Source: Zingiber officinale (lineage: Eukaryota > Streptophyta > Magnoliopsida > Zingiberales > Zingiberaceae). From it: a DNA stretch of 64,000 bases. Of this stretch, positions 1 through 11,407 are shown piece by piece. The position numbers were made by a program, and so were the translations under genes. Where the stretch lies: assembly GCF_018446385.1 (NCBI RefSeq), contig NC_056001.1, positions 109,470,436 to 109,534,435 on the forward strand. Reading direction: 5' to 3'. A model generated the notes under the pieces. That model made no database searches. It was given only the letters and a program-made list of their open reading frames with translations, and was not told where the DNA came from. Position 1 is the first letter of the stretch. Each line of letters opens with the position of its first letter.

Positions 1-844
1 AAATGTGTCTAAGTGTATACCATTACTTGACACTAAGTCCATTAATAAGATTATGCCCCTTCCGTTGGGGAAGATCACACGCTCTTAATTAACTTCCTAT
101 AGTCATCCAAAAATGGAAGTCTGTTCTAGTGATCCACAAACAAGCTCATCCGTTATGGAGGAAGGCACTCAGAGCCAACGCGCAAGCTTGTTTGCATCAC
201 TTACAAACCAGTAATGGAGACCATGGGATTTATTTAAAAATCCCTCTCCCACTTAGTTATTTATAAATGAGGAATTTTAACTATGCTAGCCTACTAAATA
301 TGTAAACCAACATGCACACACAACACAATATAAAAGCAATAAATAGAAAATCTAATTTTCAACTATTATGGCATTTATCTCTAGTTGTCCTCCGTGTGTT
401 GTCATCCCAAGCTGCTGCCATATTTGGCCACCACCACCGGGACTAGTTGTCGCATCCATCTTGCTCCTAGTTCTGCTGCGCCTCTGGTCCTTAGAAGGTT
501 CCACGCTTTGCAAGATTCGATCCGCGACATAAATAGAATTTTACATTTTTGATCCTATATTCCATAAAAGGAATGTACATGTATCTAGATCAAAAATAAA
601 ATCCTAATAAAACTAAATACAGCTCCTGCTGTATTTTATAATACAATCATGCACACACATATAAATGCCCTTGACATGTCCAAGGGTCCAATCACACACA
701 TAATAACTAAAAGCCATAATAGTTGGATCCTGCATCCACAAAGTTAGCACATCCTACTATTAACCTGCCTAAATTATGTATGACATGTGCATAATTAAAC
801 TAATACCAAATACACAGAGGCAAAACCCTAGCTCTGATACCAAT
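1..844 (-). mobile_element. Copia-A: 5' leader of a Ty1/copia element running out of the window
   Basis: This is the internal region just downstream of the 5' LTR of a minus-strand copia element; its coding part lies left of the window. Reversed, it matches the leader of Copia-B (about 12425-13460), including the stretch around the 'cctcattt...taagtgggag' motif and the block at 1-60 that corresponds to 13370-13440. It lacks the SINE found in Copia-B. No open reading frame is convincing here. The identity rests on the adjacent primer-binding site and LTR. Confidence 0.85.
831..843 (-). other. Primer-binding site (initiator tRNA-Met type) of Copia-A
   Basis: On the minus strand this reads TTGGTATCAGAGC, the standard plant copia site complementary to the 3' end of initiator tRNA-Met. 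It lies one base from the end of the LTR. Confidence 0.93.
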
Positions 845-3397
845 TGTTGGTTGCTACTCGGAAAACCTAGAGGTTCCACTGTACAAAAATTTTGTACAAA
901 GGTCTGAACCTTTTCCTAGCTACCATGTGTTCTTTTAAATTAAATTTTGGATCGCTGAACTTAACACGTTTGATCCAAAACTTAATCTATTCGTTCTTTT
1001 AGGTTTTGACTTGGGTCTCCTGCGGAACTTAACACGTTCCACCCAAATCACCTTAAGTTATTAATTCCATTAAATATTAATTTTCATAATTGGTTCCCAG
1101 TACTGACGTGGCGAGGCACATGACCTTCTTGGATATGGGAGCAACCACCACCGACTAGACAAAACCTTTTATGGAAAGCTAATATTTAATTTCCTAAAAT
1201 AACTTTAGGTTAAACGAAAAGAACAATCAAATCACAAGGGAAAGAAAAACAAAAGAACACTATATCGAAAACAAATTCGAAACTCTAGAATCGTATGCCT
1301 CTTGTATTTAGTATTATTTCCAAAAATAACTAGTATGATGCGGAAACAAAAATTACTAGTTATACTTTTTAGAAAAACCTCTTGATCTTCTACCGTATTC
1401 ATCTTCTAACCTCGGACGTTGTGTGGGCAACGATCTTCCGAGATGAGAACCACCAAGCACCTTCTTCTTCCTTACAAGTTTCGGCCATCAAAACTTCTCC
1501 TAGGATGAAGAGGTTCGGCCACCACCACCATGCTCCAAGGGATGCTAGAAAAGAGGCTTCTTTTCTCTCCTTCTTCTCCTTCTTAGATCCGACCACCAAA
1601 GCTATCTCCACCATGAGAAGGTTTCGGCCACACAAAGGAGAGGAGAGGAAAGAAAGGGCCGGCCACACCCAAGGAGAAAAGAGAGGAAAATAGAATAGAG
1701 TCGTTAGCCTTGAAGCCTCCTCTACCCCCTCTTTTATAATCCTTGGTCTTGGCAAATAAGGAAAATTTAATAAAAACTTCCTTAATTCTTTTTCCATTGA
1801 AAAGGAAAATTTATTTAATTAAAAATAATTTTTCTTTTCAATTTGTAATGGCAGGCCACTCTTCTCCCCAAAACAAGGAGAGTTTTAATTAAAACAAAAA
1901 TTAAAACTTCCTAATTTGTTTCTAGAAATTTATAAAAATTTCTCCAATAATTTTAATCCCTTCATGATTGGTTAATAAAAAGAAATTTTATAAATTAAAA
2001 TCTTTCTTTTAAACATGTGGATAATTTTCAAAAAGGAAAGTTATCTCTAAAAATTAAAATCTCCTTTCAATCTACAAATAAGGAAAGATATTAAATCTTT
2101 TCTAAATCTTTTGTAGAAACTAATAAAAGAGAATTTTTAATTTTCAAACTTTCTTTTAAATCATGAATATAATTAAAAGGAAAGTTTTTACTAAAATTAA
2201 AATCAACCTTTTAATCTACAAATAAGGAAAGAGATTTTAACTCTTCTCTTAATCTTTTGTAGAATCTTATAAAAGGAAGGATTTAAATTTTAAACTCTCT
2301 TTTAAATTATATTATCCACATAAGAAAAATTTTAAAATTAAAATTCCTTTTTATTTTAATAGGGACGGCCACATGAATTCACCCATGAACATACCCATGG
2401 CCGCCCTAGCTTAGTCTCCAAGCTAGCTTGGCCGGCCCCTATAGGATGGGTAAGAAGGTGGGTATAGGTGGGTATAGTACTCTATAATTAAGAGGCTACG
2501 ATAGGGACCGAGAGGAGGAATTGATTTTGGTCTCCCGATGAAATTAAGCATCCCGTGTTCGCCCCGAACACATAACTTAATTTCATCAATAATAATTCAT
2601 TCCACTAAAGAACTATTATTGAACTACCGCACCAATCCCAAATTACATTTTGGGCTCCTTCTTATTATGAGTGTGTTAGTCTCCCTGTGTTTAAGATAAC
2701 AAATGTCCACTAATTAAGTAAGTTACTGACAACTCACTTAATTAATATCTAGCTCCAAGAGTAGTACCACTCAACTTCATCGTCATGTCGGACTAAGTCC
2801 ACCTGCAGGGTTTAACATGACAATCCTTATGAGCTCCTCTTGGGGACATTCTCAACCTAGATCACTAGGACACAGTTTTCTTCTATAATCAACAACACAC
2901 ACTATAAGTGATATCATTTCCCAACTTATCGGGCTTATTGATTTATTGAACTAAATCTCACCCATTGATAAATTAAAGAAATAAATATCAAATATATGTG
3001 CTTGTTATTATATTAGGATTAAGAGCACACACTTCCATAATAACTGAGGTCTTTGTTCCTTTATAAAGTCAGTATAAAATGAACGACCTCAAATGGTCCT
3101 ACTCAATACACTCTAAGTGTACTAGTGTAATTATATAGTTAAGATAAACTAATACCTAATTACACTACGACCTTCCAATGGTTTGTTCCTTTCCATCTTG
3201 GTCGTGAGCCACTGTTTATAATTTATAAGGAACCGATAACATGATCTTCTGTGTATGACACCACACACCATGTTATCTACAATATAAATTAATTGAGCAA
3301 CTACATTTATCATAAATGTAGACATTTGACCAATGTGATTCTTATTTCTAGATAAATGTTCATACCAAAAGTTAGGCTTTTAGTATACACTCTAACA
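845..3397 (-). repeat. Copia-A 5' LTR (2553 bp)
   Basis: On the minus strand it begins TGTTAGAGTGTATACTAAAAGCC at 3397 and ends CAACCAACA at 845, next to the primer-binding site. It aligns along its length with the Copia-B 3' LTR at 17083-19747. The open frames inside (for example around 1399-1797 and 1382-1693) overlap on opposite strands and recur only as LTR sequence, so they are not called as genes. The LTR abuts Gypsy-1 antisense-gene sequence at 3398, so Copia-A inserted into Gypsy-1. Confidence 0.92.
1731..1739 (-). promoter_or_regulatory. TATA box of Copia-A LTR
   Basis: The minus strand reads TTATAAAAG inside 'ggattataaaagagggggta'. The same sequence is at 18815-18823 in the Copia-B LTR. 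Its conservation between copies supports a core promoter at the U3/R border. Confidence 0.6.
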
Positions 3398-3958
3398 CTA
3401 CCCCCTCCGACCGGCCTCATGAACCGCCGCCCGGCACCGTCCTCTTTTTTCGAGACCAATTTTTAGCCGGGCTACGCTTTCCTCCACATAAGTTTTTCTT
3501 ACAAGTGTGCAATTATTTTCGCATCCCGCTCGGCCAGCTGGTTCCGAACTCCATTAGACTGCTGAGCGGGGTGGTAGTTCTCTTTAAACTGAACAACATC
3601 CCATTGGACCCCAAAGTGTTCCACTACTTCTACTACCCTAAGCAAGCCGAGTGGGGTACTTTCGTTTTCCAATCTAGGATAGGTTTTGTCCTTTTTGATA
3701 ATATGCCGAGCTCCAACAAACACTGGAAGGAGCATTTTTTCTACATGCGTCTCCCCGAGCCACCAGCTTTCCGTATCAAATGGCAGACGGCGATGCCAAC
3801 ACAATCGGAGCTCGGCAAGTTTAGAGGCCATCTGGCCTATCTTCATGCAGCTGACCGGCTGGTCGGCCAGCGCTACCACATCGACAAGCTGCTCCTTCCG
3901 GGAGTGCTGTATATATTCGGCTTGTCCCCCGTCCCAGCCGACTTGCCTTGCAGCATGA

Positions 3959-4018
3959 GTAAGTGCTCTTATTGTCCTCTTTCTTTTATTCTAACTGATT
4001 TATTCTTTGCTTCTGCAG
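3959..4018 (+). other. Intron 1 of the Gypsy-1 antisense gene
   Basis: It has a GTAAG donor, a pyrimidine-rich tract and a TTCTGCAG acceptor, 60 bp in all. The Gypsy-2 copy has a matching 59-bp intron at 21172-21230 with flanking exon similarity on both sides. Because it is a multiple of three without a stop, retention would keep the frame in this copy. Confidence 0.75.
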
Positions 4019-4731
4019 CTGAAGTCATGTGGCGCGCCAAGGCCACCGAGCGGCTGAAATTGAGAGCCGCTGAGATTGAGGCGGCCAAGAATAGGGAGGT
4101 CGCCGAACGGGGCTTGGTCTTAGCTGGCCCGTCCACTGGAGAGGGTGAGGGGACTCCGATTGTCCCTGAAGCCTTAGCCGCTTCTGCTCCTCCCAAAGAG
4201 GCCGCGGGCGATATAGCATCTGCTCAAGTCGGGGTAGAGAGCCGCTCTGCCGATGAAGCTCCCCTAGCCACTCGGAAGCGCAGACGGCCAGAGCAAGTCT
4301 CTCAGCCAACTCAATCTGATGAACAGCGCTTCGAGCGGGGTGATGAAGCTCCAGTAATCTCTAGGACAGTCTCCATAGAGAGTACCCCCACGCCGATCGA
4401 CTCTCCTATGGCCACATCCGAGGTGCCGCCCTCTAGTCCTCCCCGGACTATGCGTCGCCTCAGATGATTAGGCGACTTTCCTTCCTCAAGCGGCGAGCCG
4501 TCTGGTAAAGCAACTGCGCCTCAAGGTGACCCGAGCGGCCCGCGGTTGATAAAAACTGTCCTACGACTTCCTTCGGAGGAATATTTGGCGGCGGCTGATC
4601 GGCCTACGGTTCACGAGCAGCAGATCACTCTTACGGGTCCCCTCGCCAAAGCCTGGGAGGACGCCCGGCTCTGTATCGCTCTTATGACTCCCAGTCAGCT
4701 AGGCGACAGCAATTTACAACAGGCGACCGGG

Positions 4732-4734
4732 GTA

Positions 4735-4765
<31 letters not shown>

Positions 4766-4820
4766 TTGCCTTGCTGGTTACTTTGATTTAGCTTCTAACT
4801 TGCTCCTATCCGTTTTGCAG
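4732..4820 (+). other. Intron 2 of the Gypsy-1 antisense gene
   Basis: The donor is GTATAT, extended by a TA dinucleotide run (about 4733-4757) and a T run, and the acceptor is GTTTTGCAG. It lies in phase 0 between an ACC GGG codon pair and AAT TGG GTG GAG. The Gypsy-2 copy has the same exon edges (ACCGGG and TATTGGGTGGAG), but its donor GT looks lost. Confidence 0.72.
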
Positions 4821-5299
4821 AATTGGGTGGAGCAGATTGCCATCAGCAACAGCCTAGCCGAGCTGGAGGACGAGCTGAAAAAGCTCAAAACTTCGGGGGA
4901 AAGCAGAGGACAATCCACGGCCGCTCTAGAGAAGGCCAAGAAACTATTGGAAGCCGAACGGAATAAGTCCTCCGGCCTGTCGAGTGAAGTGACTCGACTC
5001 AAGGCTTTGGTCAAGCAACGGGACAAGGAGATAAAGACTGCGACCACCCGGAAGCGCAAGGCTATCGACGACATGGATATGTTGCTTTTTTGTTATTTGT
5101 TTGTTCGGCCAGCGTCCAATCCTTAACTTTTGTTTCGGTCCAAATTTTCTCGCGCTAAGTGTACTTTGCGAAGGAGACGCTTGGCCTTCCGGTATATTTA
5201 TTCTTGCCTTAGCGACAGGCCCAATCGGAGGTCGACCTTTACAATCGAGCAGGACCTCGCAGAAAGTTATCCGTCCGGAGGCTTTATAGACTCCGGCTG

Positions 5300-6100
5300 C
5301 TCGCCTTTTAACGTCGATTTTTACCATCAGCGCCCGACGGTCTTCCGGCCGGCGGGTTTATAGACGCCGGCTCGTCTCTCGATTTTTAACGTCGGAGCTC
5401 GACGGTCTTCCGCTCGGCGGGTTTATAGACGCCGGCTTGTCTCTCGATTTTTAACGTCGGAGCTCGACGGTCTTCCGCTCGGCGGGTTTATAGACGCCGG
5501 CTTGTCTCTCGATTTTTAACGTCGGAGCTCGACGGTCTTCCGCTCGACGGGTTTATAGATGCCGGCTCGTCTCTCGATTTTTAACGTTGGAGCTCGACGG
5601 TCTTCCGCTCGGCGGGTTTATAGACGCCGGCTCGTCCGTCGATTTTTAACGTCGGAGCTCGACGGTCTTCCGCTCGGCGGGTTTATAGACGCCGGCTTGT
5701 CTCTCGATTTTTAACGTCGGAGCTCGACGGTCTTCCGCTCGGCGGGTTTATAGACGCCGGCTTGTCTCTCGATTTTTAACGTCGGAGCTCGACGGTCTTC
5801 CGCTCGGCGGGTTTATAGACGCCGGCTCGTCTCTCGATTTTTAACGTTGGAGCTCGACGGTCTTCGCGTTCTTTGAGACTTAGACGCCACTTCTTCATTT
5901 TTCGCGCCTGACTTGAGCTTCCCGGCCCGACTTCTGTGCCCTCGATTTTTAACGTCGGAGCTCGACGGTCTTCCGCTCGGCGGGTTTATAGACGCCGGCT
6001 CGTCTCTCGATTTTTAATGTCGGAGCTCGACGGTCTTCCGCTCGGCGGGTTTATAGACGCCGGCTCGTCTCTCGATTTTTAACGTCGGAGCTCGACGACC
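5300..6100. repeat. 65-bp tandem array downstream of Gypsy-1 pol
   Basis: About a dozen units of roughly 65 bp, each with 'gatttttaacgtcggagctc', a GACGGTCTTCC block and 'cgggtttatagacgccggct'. The array is regular from about 5380 to 5870, is broken by unique sequence at about 5870-5935, then resumes to about 6097. It sits between the antisense gene and the end of integrase. The monomer shares a core with the 74-bp array of Gypsy-2. Confidence 0.92.
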
Positions 6101-6222
6101 TTTAAGGCTAATTTTAACATAGCCGTTCGGCGAAGCTATTTTCCATCCTTTATCATTTCTGCTTCCTGCACTACAAGGACATAGGCGACCAAAACATATA
6201 TAAAATTACATCAGCGCACCTC

Positions 6223-7341
6223 TCACCCAGCCCGGTACGGCTGGAGATGATTCGCGCTCCATGGTCGATCTAGCTGCCGCCCGTCTTCATCCTCCAAATA
6301 ATAAGCGCCTGAACGAAGCTTTTCGATGATTTTGAAGGGGCCTGCCCAAGGAGCTTCTAGCTTGCCGACGTCGCCGACCGGCTTTACCTTCTTCCAGACA
6401 AGGTTGCCGACCTGGAATGATCTGGGGATTACACGCCGGTTGTAGTTTTGCTTCATCCGTTGCCGGTACGCTATAAGCCGGACGGACGCCTTGACTCGCT
6501 CCTCATCAACCAAATCCAGCTCCATGTTCCTCCGCTCGGCGTTGCCATCATCATAATTCTGGATCCGGACAGACTCGACGCCGACTTCGACAGGAATCAC
6601 CGCTTCGCCGCCGTACACTAGATGAAAAGGCGTGACGCCCGTTCCTTCCTTTGGGGTCGTTCGGATGGCCCATAGGACACCCGACACTTCATCCACCCAA
6701 CTTCCTCCCAGATGGTCGAGCCGAGCGCGCAAAATGCGAAGAATTTCCCGATTGGCTACTTCAGCTTGACCATTGCTTTAGGGGTACGCCACGGACGTGA
6801 AGTGCTGCTCAATGCCATAGCTTTTGCACCAATCTTCGAGAAACTTTCCCGCGAACTGTCGCCCGTTATCGGAAACAAGTCGACGAGGGATGCCAAACCA
6901 GCAGATGATGTGCTGCCAGATAAAATTCTTGACCATCTGCTCGGTGATCTTGGCTAGCGGCTCGGCCTCCACCCACTTGGAAAAATAATCGACCGCTACC
7001 AGTAGAAATTTCCACTTCCCGGTCGCCATGGGAAACGGACCCACAATATCCATTCCCCATTGGTCGAACGGACAGGACACAGTAGCTGCTTTCATTTCTT
7101 CCGCCGGTCGGTGTGAAAAGTTATGATACTTTTGGCAAGAGAGGCACGTCGACACGGTCCGAGCGACGTCTGCTTGTATGGTTGGCCAGAAGTATCCGGC
7201 CAGCAGGATCTTCTTAGCCAGCGATCGTCCACCCGGATGCCCTCCGCACGATCCTTGATGCACTTCTTGGAGGATGTACGCCGAGTCTTCCGAGCTCACG
7301 CATTTCAACAGTGGGCGGGAGATTGTATAGTTGATCTCCAA
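6223..7341 (-). pseudogene. Gypsy-1 integrase
   Basis: The minus strand encodes an H-H-C-C zinc region (HQGSCGGHPGG, then CLSCQKYHN), a DDE core (MDIVGPFP, VSDNGRQF) and a C-terminal part (GPFKIIEKLRSGAYYLED) ending at PYRAG and a stop at 6223-6225. One nonsense codon (TAA at 6778-6780) falls at a position where Gypsy-2 has CAG, so a C-to-T change is likely. The frame differs from the upstream reverse transcriptase, with a shift near 7340. It would join retroelement cDNA to host DNA; as it stands it is broken. Confidence 0.88.
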
Positions 7342-9175
7342 TGAGTGTGAACCAGCCGCCTCTCCTCCTTAACAGCTGGGCTTCATCCCGATTGGACGGT
7401 GTAGCACCCGAGCGGAGAAACTCCATGATGGGTGTCCTCCAGTCGCTCGGAAACGTGAGGCCCTCCATCCGGTCGACGTGCGCCACCAAAGATACTTGTT
7501 CAATTGGCTGCTGGATGGCGACCGGCGTTATTGAGCTCGCTAGTTTGGCTATCTCATCGGCCGCTTGGTTCTCTGCTCGGGGTATCTTTTGGATAATAAC
7601 CTCTTTGAAGTCGGCCTTGAGTTTTTCAAAGGCTTCGACGTAGAGTTTGAGCCGAGCGTTGTTAATCTCAAAGGTACCAGAGAGTTGCTGAGCGACCAAC
7701 TGAGAGTCTGAATGCAGCAACACCCGTCCGGCCCCTACATGTCGGGCGGCCTGTAAGCCGGCTATAAGAGCTTCATACTCTGCCTCATTATTCGTAGCTC
7801 TATAATCAAGCCGGACGGATAGATGTATCTTTTCTTCTTGGGGAGACAGCAATAATACACCAATACCGCTCCCGAGCCGAGTGGACGATCCGTCCACAAA
7901 TATCTTCCACATGGCTTCGGGCTCTGGCCTTTGTACTTCGGTGACAAAATCCGCCAAGGACTGCGCCTTTATCGCCGAACGGGGCTGGTATTGAATGTCA
8001 AATTCGCTTAACTCCGTTGTCCATTTGATGAGCCGCCCGGACGTTTCGGGATTCAGCAACACTCTTCCCAATGGGCTATTCGTCCGGACGATGATAGTAT
8101 GAGCCAAGAAATAAGGACAGAGGCGCCGAGCGGCGAGGACCAAAGCGAAAGCCAATTTCTCGAGCCCAGTGTAGCGAGATTCAGCATCTTTTAAAATATG
8201 ACTCAGAAAATATACAGGCTCTTCTCCACTTGCCCTTACTAGTGCCGAGCCAACTGCTTGCTCGGTTGAAGATAAGTAGATACAAAGCGGCTCACCCGCA
8301 GCTGGCTTGGCTAGTACCGGGAGAGAGTTCAAATATGTCTTCAGATCTTCGAACGCCCGATCGCATTCTTCGTCCCAGTGAAACTTAGTGGATTTGCGCA
8401 AGATTTTGAAGAAAGGTAGGCTCTGGTCGGCGGTTTTGGAGATGAACCTGGACAGAGCAGTTATCCGACCGGTCAAGCGCTGCACTTCCCTCAGATTTCT
8501 TAGAGGCGGCATATCTTGTAGAGCTTTCACCTTGCTGGGATTTGCTTCGATACCCCGCTCGGTCACTATGTAACCCAAGAAACGCCCTCCTTTTGCTCCG
8601 AACAGACACTTCTGGGGATTTAATTTAACTTCATACCTCCTCATCATTCGGAAAGTCTCCTCCATATCTTTAAAGAGATCGACCGCTCGGACGGACTTGA
8701 TGAGAATGTCGTCCACGTATACTTCCAGATTTCGTCCGATCTGCTCTTTGAACACTTTGTTCATCAAACGCTGATAAGTGGCTCCCGCGTTCTTCAGTCC
8801 GAACGGCATCACATTATAGCAATAGGTGCCGTCGGCTGTGACGAAGCTGACTTTTTCTTGATCTTCCCGGGCGAGCGACACTTGATGATAGCCTTGATAA
8901 GCGTCGAGCATGCATATCAACTCGCAGCCGGCCGTGGAGTCCACCAGTTGATCGATCCGGGGTAGGGGATAAAAATCTTTTGGGCACGCCTTGTTAAGGT
9001 CCCGGAAATCGATGCACACTCTCCACTTGTTGCCGGGTTTGGAGACTAGCACCACGTTCGCCAACCAGCTCGGGAACTGGACCTCGCGTATGTGGCCGGC
9101 CTCCAGGAGTTTTTCGACCTCCGCTCGGATGATGGCATTTTGTTCGGCGCTGAAGTCCCTTTTTCTCTGCTTCAC
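7214..9175 (-). pseudogene. Gypsy-1 reverse transcriptase with two RNase H-like regions
   Basis: A long open stretch of 653 codons on the minus strand. Reverse transcriptase motifs are clear: LVSKPGNKWRVCIDFRDLN near residues 43-61, LDAYQGYHQ near 90-98 and the catalytic YVDD at 153-156. A first RNase H-like region (about 290-400) has LSSTEQAVGSALV and TGLEKLAFALVLAARR. A second one begins at about 432 with FVDGSS and continues through NNEAEYEALIAGL and HSDSQLV, which resembles the additional RNase H known in Tat elements. The last 40 or so residues are out of frame with integrase, so the polyprotein is broken there. The methionine is simply the first in the open frame; the natural protein is a processed polyprotein. 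Confidence 0.9.
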
Positions 9176-9720
9176 CGGCCGAGCGTCCGGTCGGACATGT
9201 AGCTCGTGCTGCGCTATCCTCGGTGAAATTCCGGGCAGCTCGTGCGTCGACTAGACGAAGACATCACAGTTTCTCTGGAGGCATTTGATCACTTCCTGTT
9301 TCTGGCTTGCCTCCATATCGGCCGCAACGAACGTTGTGGCCTCCGATCAGGTCGGGCGAATCTGCACTTCCTCTTTTTTTTCATAAACTAAAGAGGGAGG
9401 TTTTTCAGTTATAGCGTTCACCTCGATCCGTGGCGATTTTCGAGCGGAATTGGCTTCTGATCGGACCATCTCGACGTAGCATCGCCGAGCCGCTAGTTGA
9501 TCTCCTCGTACTTCTCCCACTTTGTCTTCAACTGGAAACTTGATTTTCTGGTGGAAGGTGGAGACAGCTGCTCGGAACTCGCTGAGCGTCGGTCGCCCCA
9601 AAATGATGTTGTATGACGAGGGAGAGTCGACCACCACGAAGTTTGTTGTCCGCGTCCTCCTGAGCGGCTCCTCTCCCAGCGAGATAGCCAGCTAGATTTG
9701 TCCGACCGGCAGGACTTCAT
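9176..9720 (-). pseudogene. Gypsy-1 protease-reverse transcriptase linker
   Basis: The minus strand encodes the end of the protease-like region (SYNIILGRPTLSEFRAAVST) followed by a charged linker towards reverse transcriptase. Two overlapping frames at 9347-9637 and 9493-9720, plus a stop at about 9253, show small frameshifts. The ILGRP motif is typical of the C-terminal half of gypsy-type aspartic proteases. Confidence 0.7.
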
Positions 9721-9775
9721 TGCCCGTAAACCCGTAGAGGGGGGTTGTCATGGGCAGCAGCTTGGCTCGATCAAT

Positions 9776-11362
9776 TTATAGTTGATCGAAGGCCTTTTTG
9801 AATATAATATTGACCGAGCTTCCTGTGTCAATAAAAACACGGTGAATAGTGTAATTGGCTATTATCGCTTTGATGAGCAGAGCGTCATCGTGGGGCACTT
9901 CAACTCCTTCCAAGTCCCCAGGCCCGAAACTGATTTCGGGTCCGCTCGCCCGTTCTTGGCTGCAGCTGACCGCATGGATCTGGAGCTGCTGGACGCTCGC
10001 CTTCCTTGCTCGGTTAGCGTCACCTTCAGTCGGCCCGCTAGCTATAATGTTGATCTCGCCTCGGGAAGTATTACTTCTATTTTCTTCTTCCCGAGCGGAC
10101 GGTCGGGGCCGCTCCCTAGACATCCGTGGATTCTCGCGCCTTGGAGTGTGGTGTCGCTCGGGAGTCGGTTGTTGTTGCCTGTCGACTATAGTCCGATCGG
10201 CTTCGCGAGGCCTATGTCGCCTGTCGGCTGATGGTGATCGACGGCCGCCACTCCGGGGAAGGGGGTGGGCGATTAGAGGAAGACTCCGGCAATCTCTGGT
10301 GTTATGTGTGTCCGTCCGGTGGAAGGAGCAAAACATTGGGGTCCATTTCTTCTTTGGCTTGGGCCGTGCGGCATCTACCTCTTGCACGTGGGACCTCACA
10401 TGGGGGGAGCGGATTGCTTCGGCCCTCGGTCCTCTTGGCAGTTGATGAGCGGTGTGCGGCTTCCGCTCGGTAGGGGGAGCTCGCTCGGTTGGGGTTTCCT
10501 TTCTTCGAGCCGCTTGGGCTTCCTCCACGTTGATGTACTCGTTGGCTCAGTGTAGCATATGGTCGTAGTCTCGGGGCGGCTTCCGAATGAGCGAGCGGAA
10601 GAAATCCCCGTCCATGAGGCCTTGTGTGAAGGCATTCATCATAGTCTCCGAGGTGGCCGTAGGGATATCCATGGCCACCTTGTTGAACCGCTGGATATAA
10701 GCTCGAAGCGATTCGCGGGCTTCTTATTTGATGGCAAACAGACTGACACTAGTCTTCTGATAGCGCCGACTGCTTGCAAAATGGTGAAGGAAGGCCGTTC
10801 GGAAGTCTTTGAAACTTGAGATAGATCCGTCCGGCAGTCTCCGAAACCACCGTTGGGCCGATCCCGATAGGGTGGTAAGAAAAACCCGACACTTCACTCC
10901 ATCTGTATATTGGTGAAGAGTAGCCGTGTTATCGAACTTACCCAAATGATCATCCGGGTCGGTGGTTCCATTGTATTCACCGATCGCCAGGGGCACATAG
11001 TGCTTTGGCAGAGGGTCTTGTAGAATAGCCTCTGAGAATTGACGGTTGATCCGTTCGGGAGAGGCGTCCGCTCGGGGGGCTTTGCCTTTTCTACTGTCTC
11101 GTCTTGGTACTTCATCTGAGGATGATCCTCGATCATGATTAACTGCTGCTGCTTCAGGAGTGCGAAATAGAGCCCGATGGAATGGAACTGTGCCTGGTGG
11201 TGCTTCCGCTCGGCCACCAGATGCTGATGTTGCTTGCTGCTCAGGCCGCTCGGCTGGTGCCTTCTATTTTTGTTCCACAAGCTTAGCGGCCCTCAACTCG
11301 ATCAGAGCGTCGAGTTCCTCAGTGGAAAGCGTCACCGTGTGCTGTCATCCAGCTTCGTCCAT
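9776..11362 (-). pseudogene. Gypsy-1 gag and start of protease
   Basis: Gag starts at an ATG at 11362 just after the primer-binding region, but meets a stop within six codons. The core retrotransposon-gag region is visible at 10724-10996 (SAQRWFRRLPDGSI, SFKDFRTAFLHHF). The rest runs through 10528-10724 with stops near 10724 and 10544. The part at 9776-10528 has an arginine-rich region, a zinc-knuckle-like CSFHRTDTHNTRDC and the aspartic protease active site FIDTGSSVNIIF near its end. Several stops and shifts show decay. Confidence 0.82.
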
Positions 11363-11390
11363 TGCTTCCGTTCGGATGCAGGAGCGTTCC

Positions 11391-11406
11391 CACAGACGGC
11401 GCCAAA
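11391..11406 (-). other. Gypsy-1 primer-binding region
   Basis: The minus strand reads TTTGGCGCCGTCTGTGG immediately after the LTR end. This TGGCGCC-type site is common in Tat-group gypsy elements. The exact tRNA was not determined. Gypsy-2 has a mutated version at 49206-49221. Confidence 0.7.
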
Positions 11407-11407
11407 T

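Larger units (their letters stand above)
3398..5126 (+). pseudogene. Antisense accessory gene of Gypsy-1 (Transposase_28-like), 5' truncated
   Basis: This gene runs opposite to gag-pol. Three exons are inferred by comparison with the Gypsy-2 copy: 3398-3958, 4019-4731 and 4821-5126. The first exon encodes the 'putative gypsy type transposon' region (resembling Pfam Transposase_28), with motifs such as NYFRIPLGQLVPNS and FHYFYYPKQ. The second exon is acidic and proline/serine rich, with a basic RKRRRP patch that could be a nuclear localisation signal. The third exon is a predicted coiled coil (LAELEDELKKLK, leucine heptads). The frame is open except for one TGA at 4465-4467. The start is lost to Copia-A, and the C-terminus is shorter than in Gypsy-2, ending in unrelated sequence. 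The biochemical function is unknown; such ORFs are known in Tat elements. Confidence 0.8.

Noticed and set aside
1399-1797. 132-codon open frame in the Copia-A LTR with a tryptophan run
   Set aside because: It lies wholly in LTR sequence, overlaps a frame on the other strand and is only partly open in the Copia-B LTR.
9782-10555. Long plus-strand frames over Gypsy-1 gag (9782-10231, 9855-10445, 10231-10473)
   Set aside because: They are shadows of the GC-rich gag and protease frame on the minus strand, with no recognisable domains.
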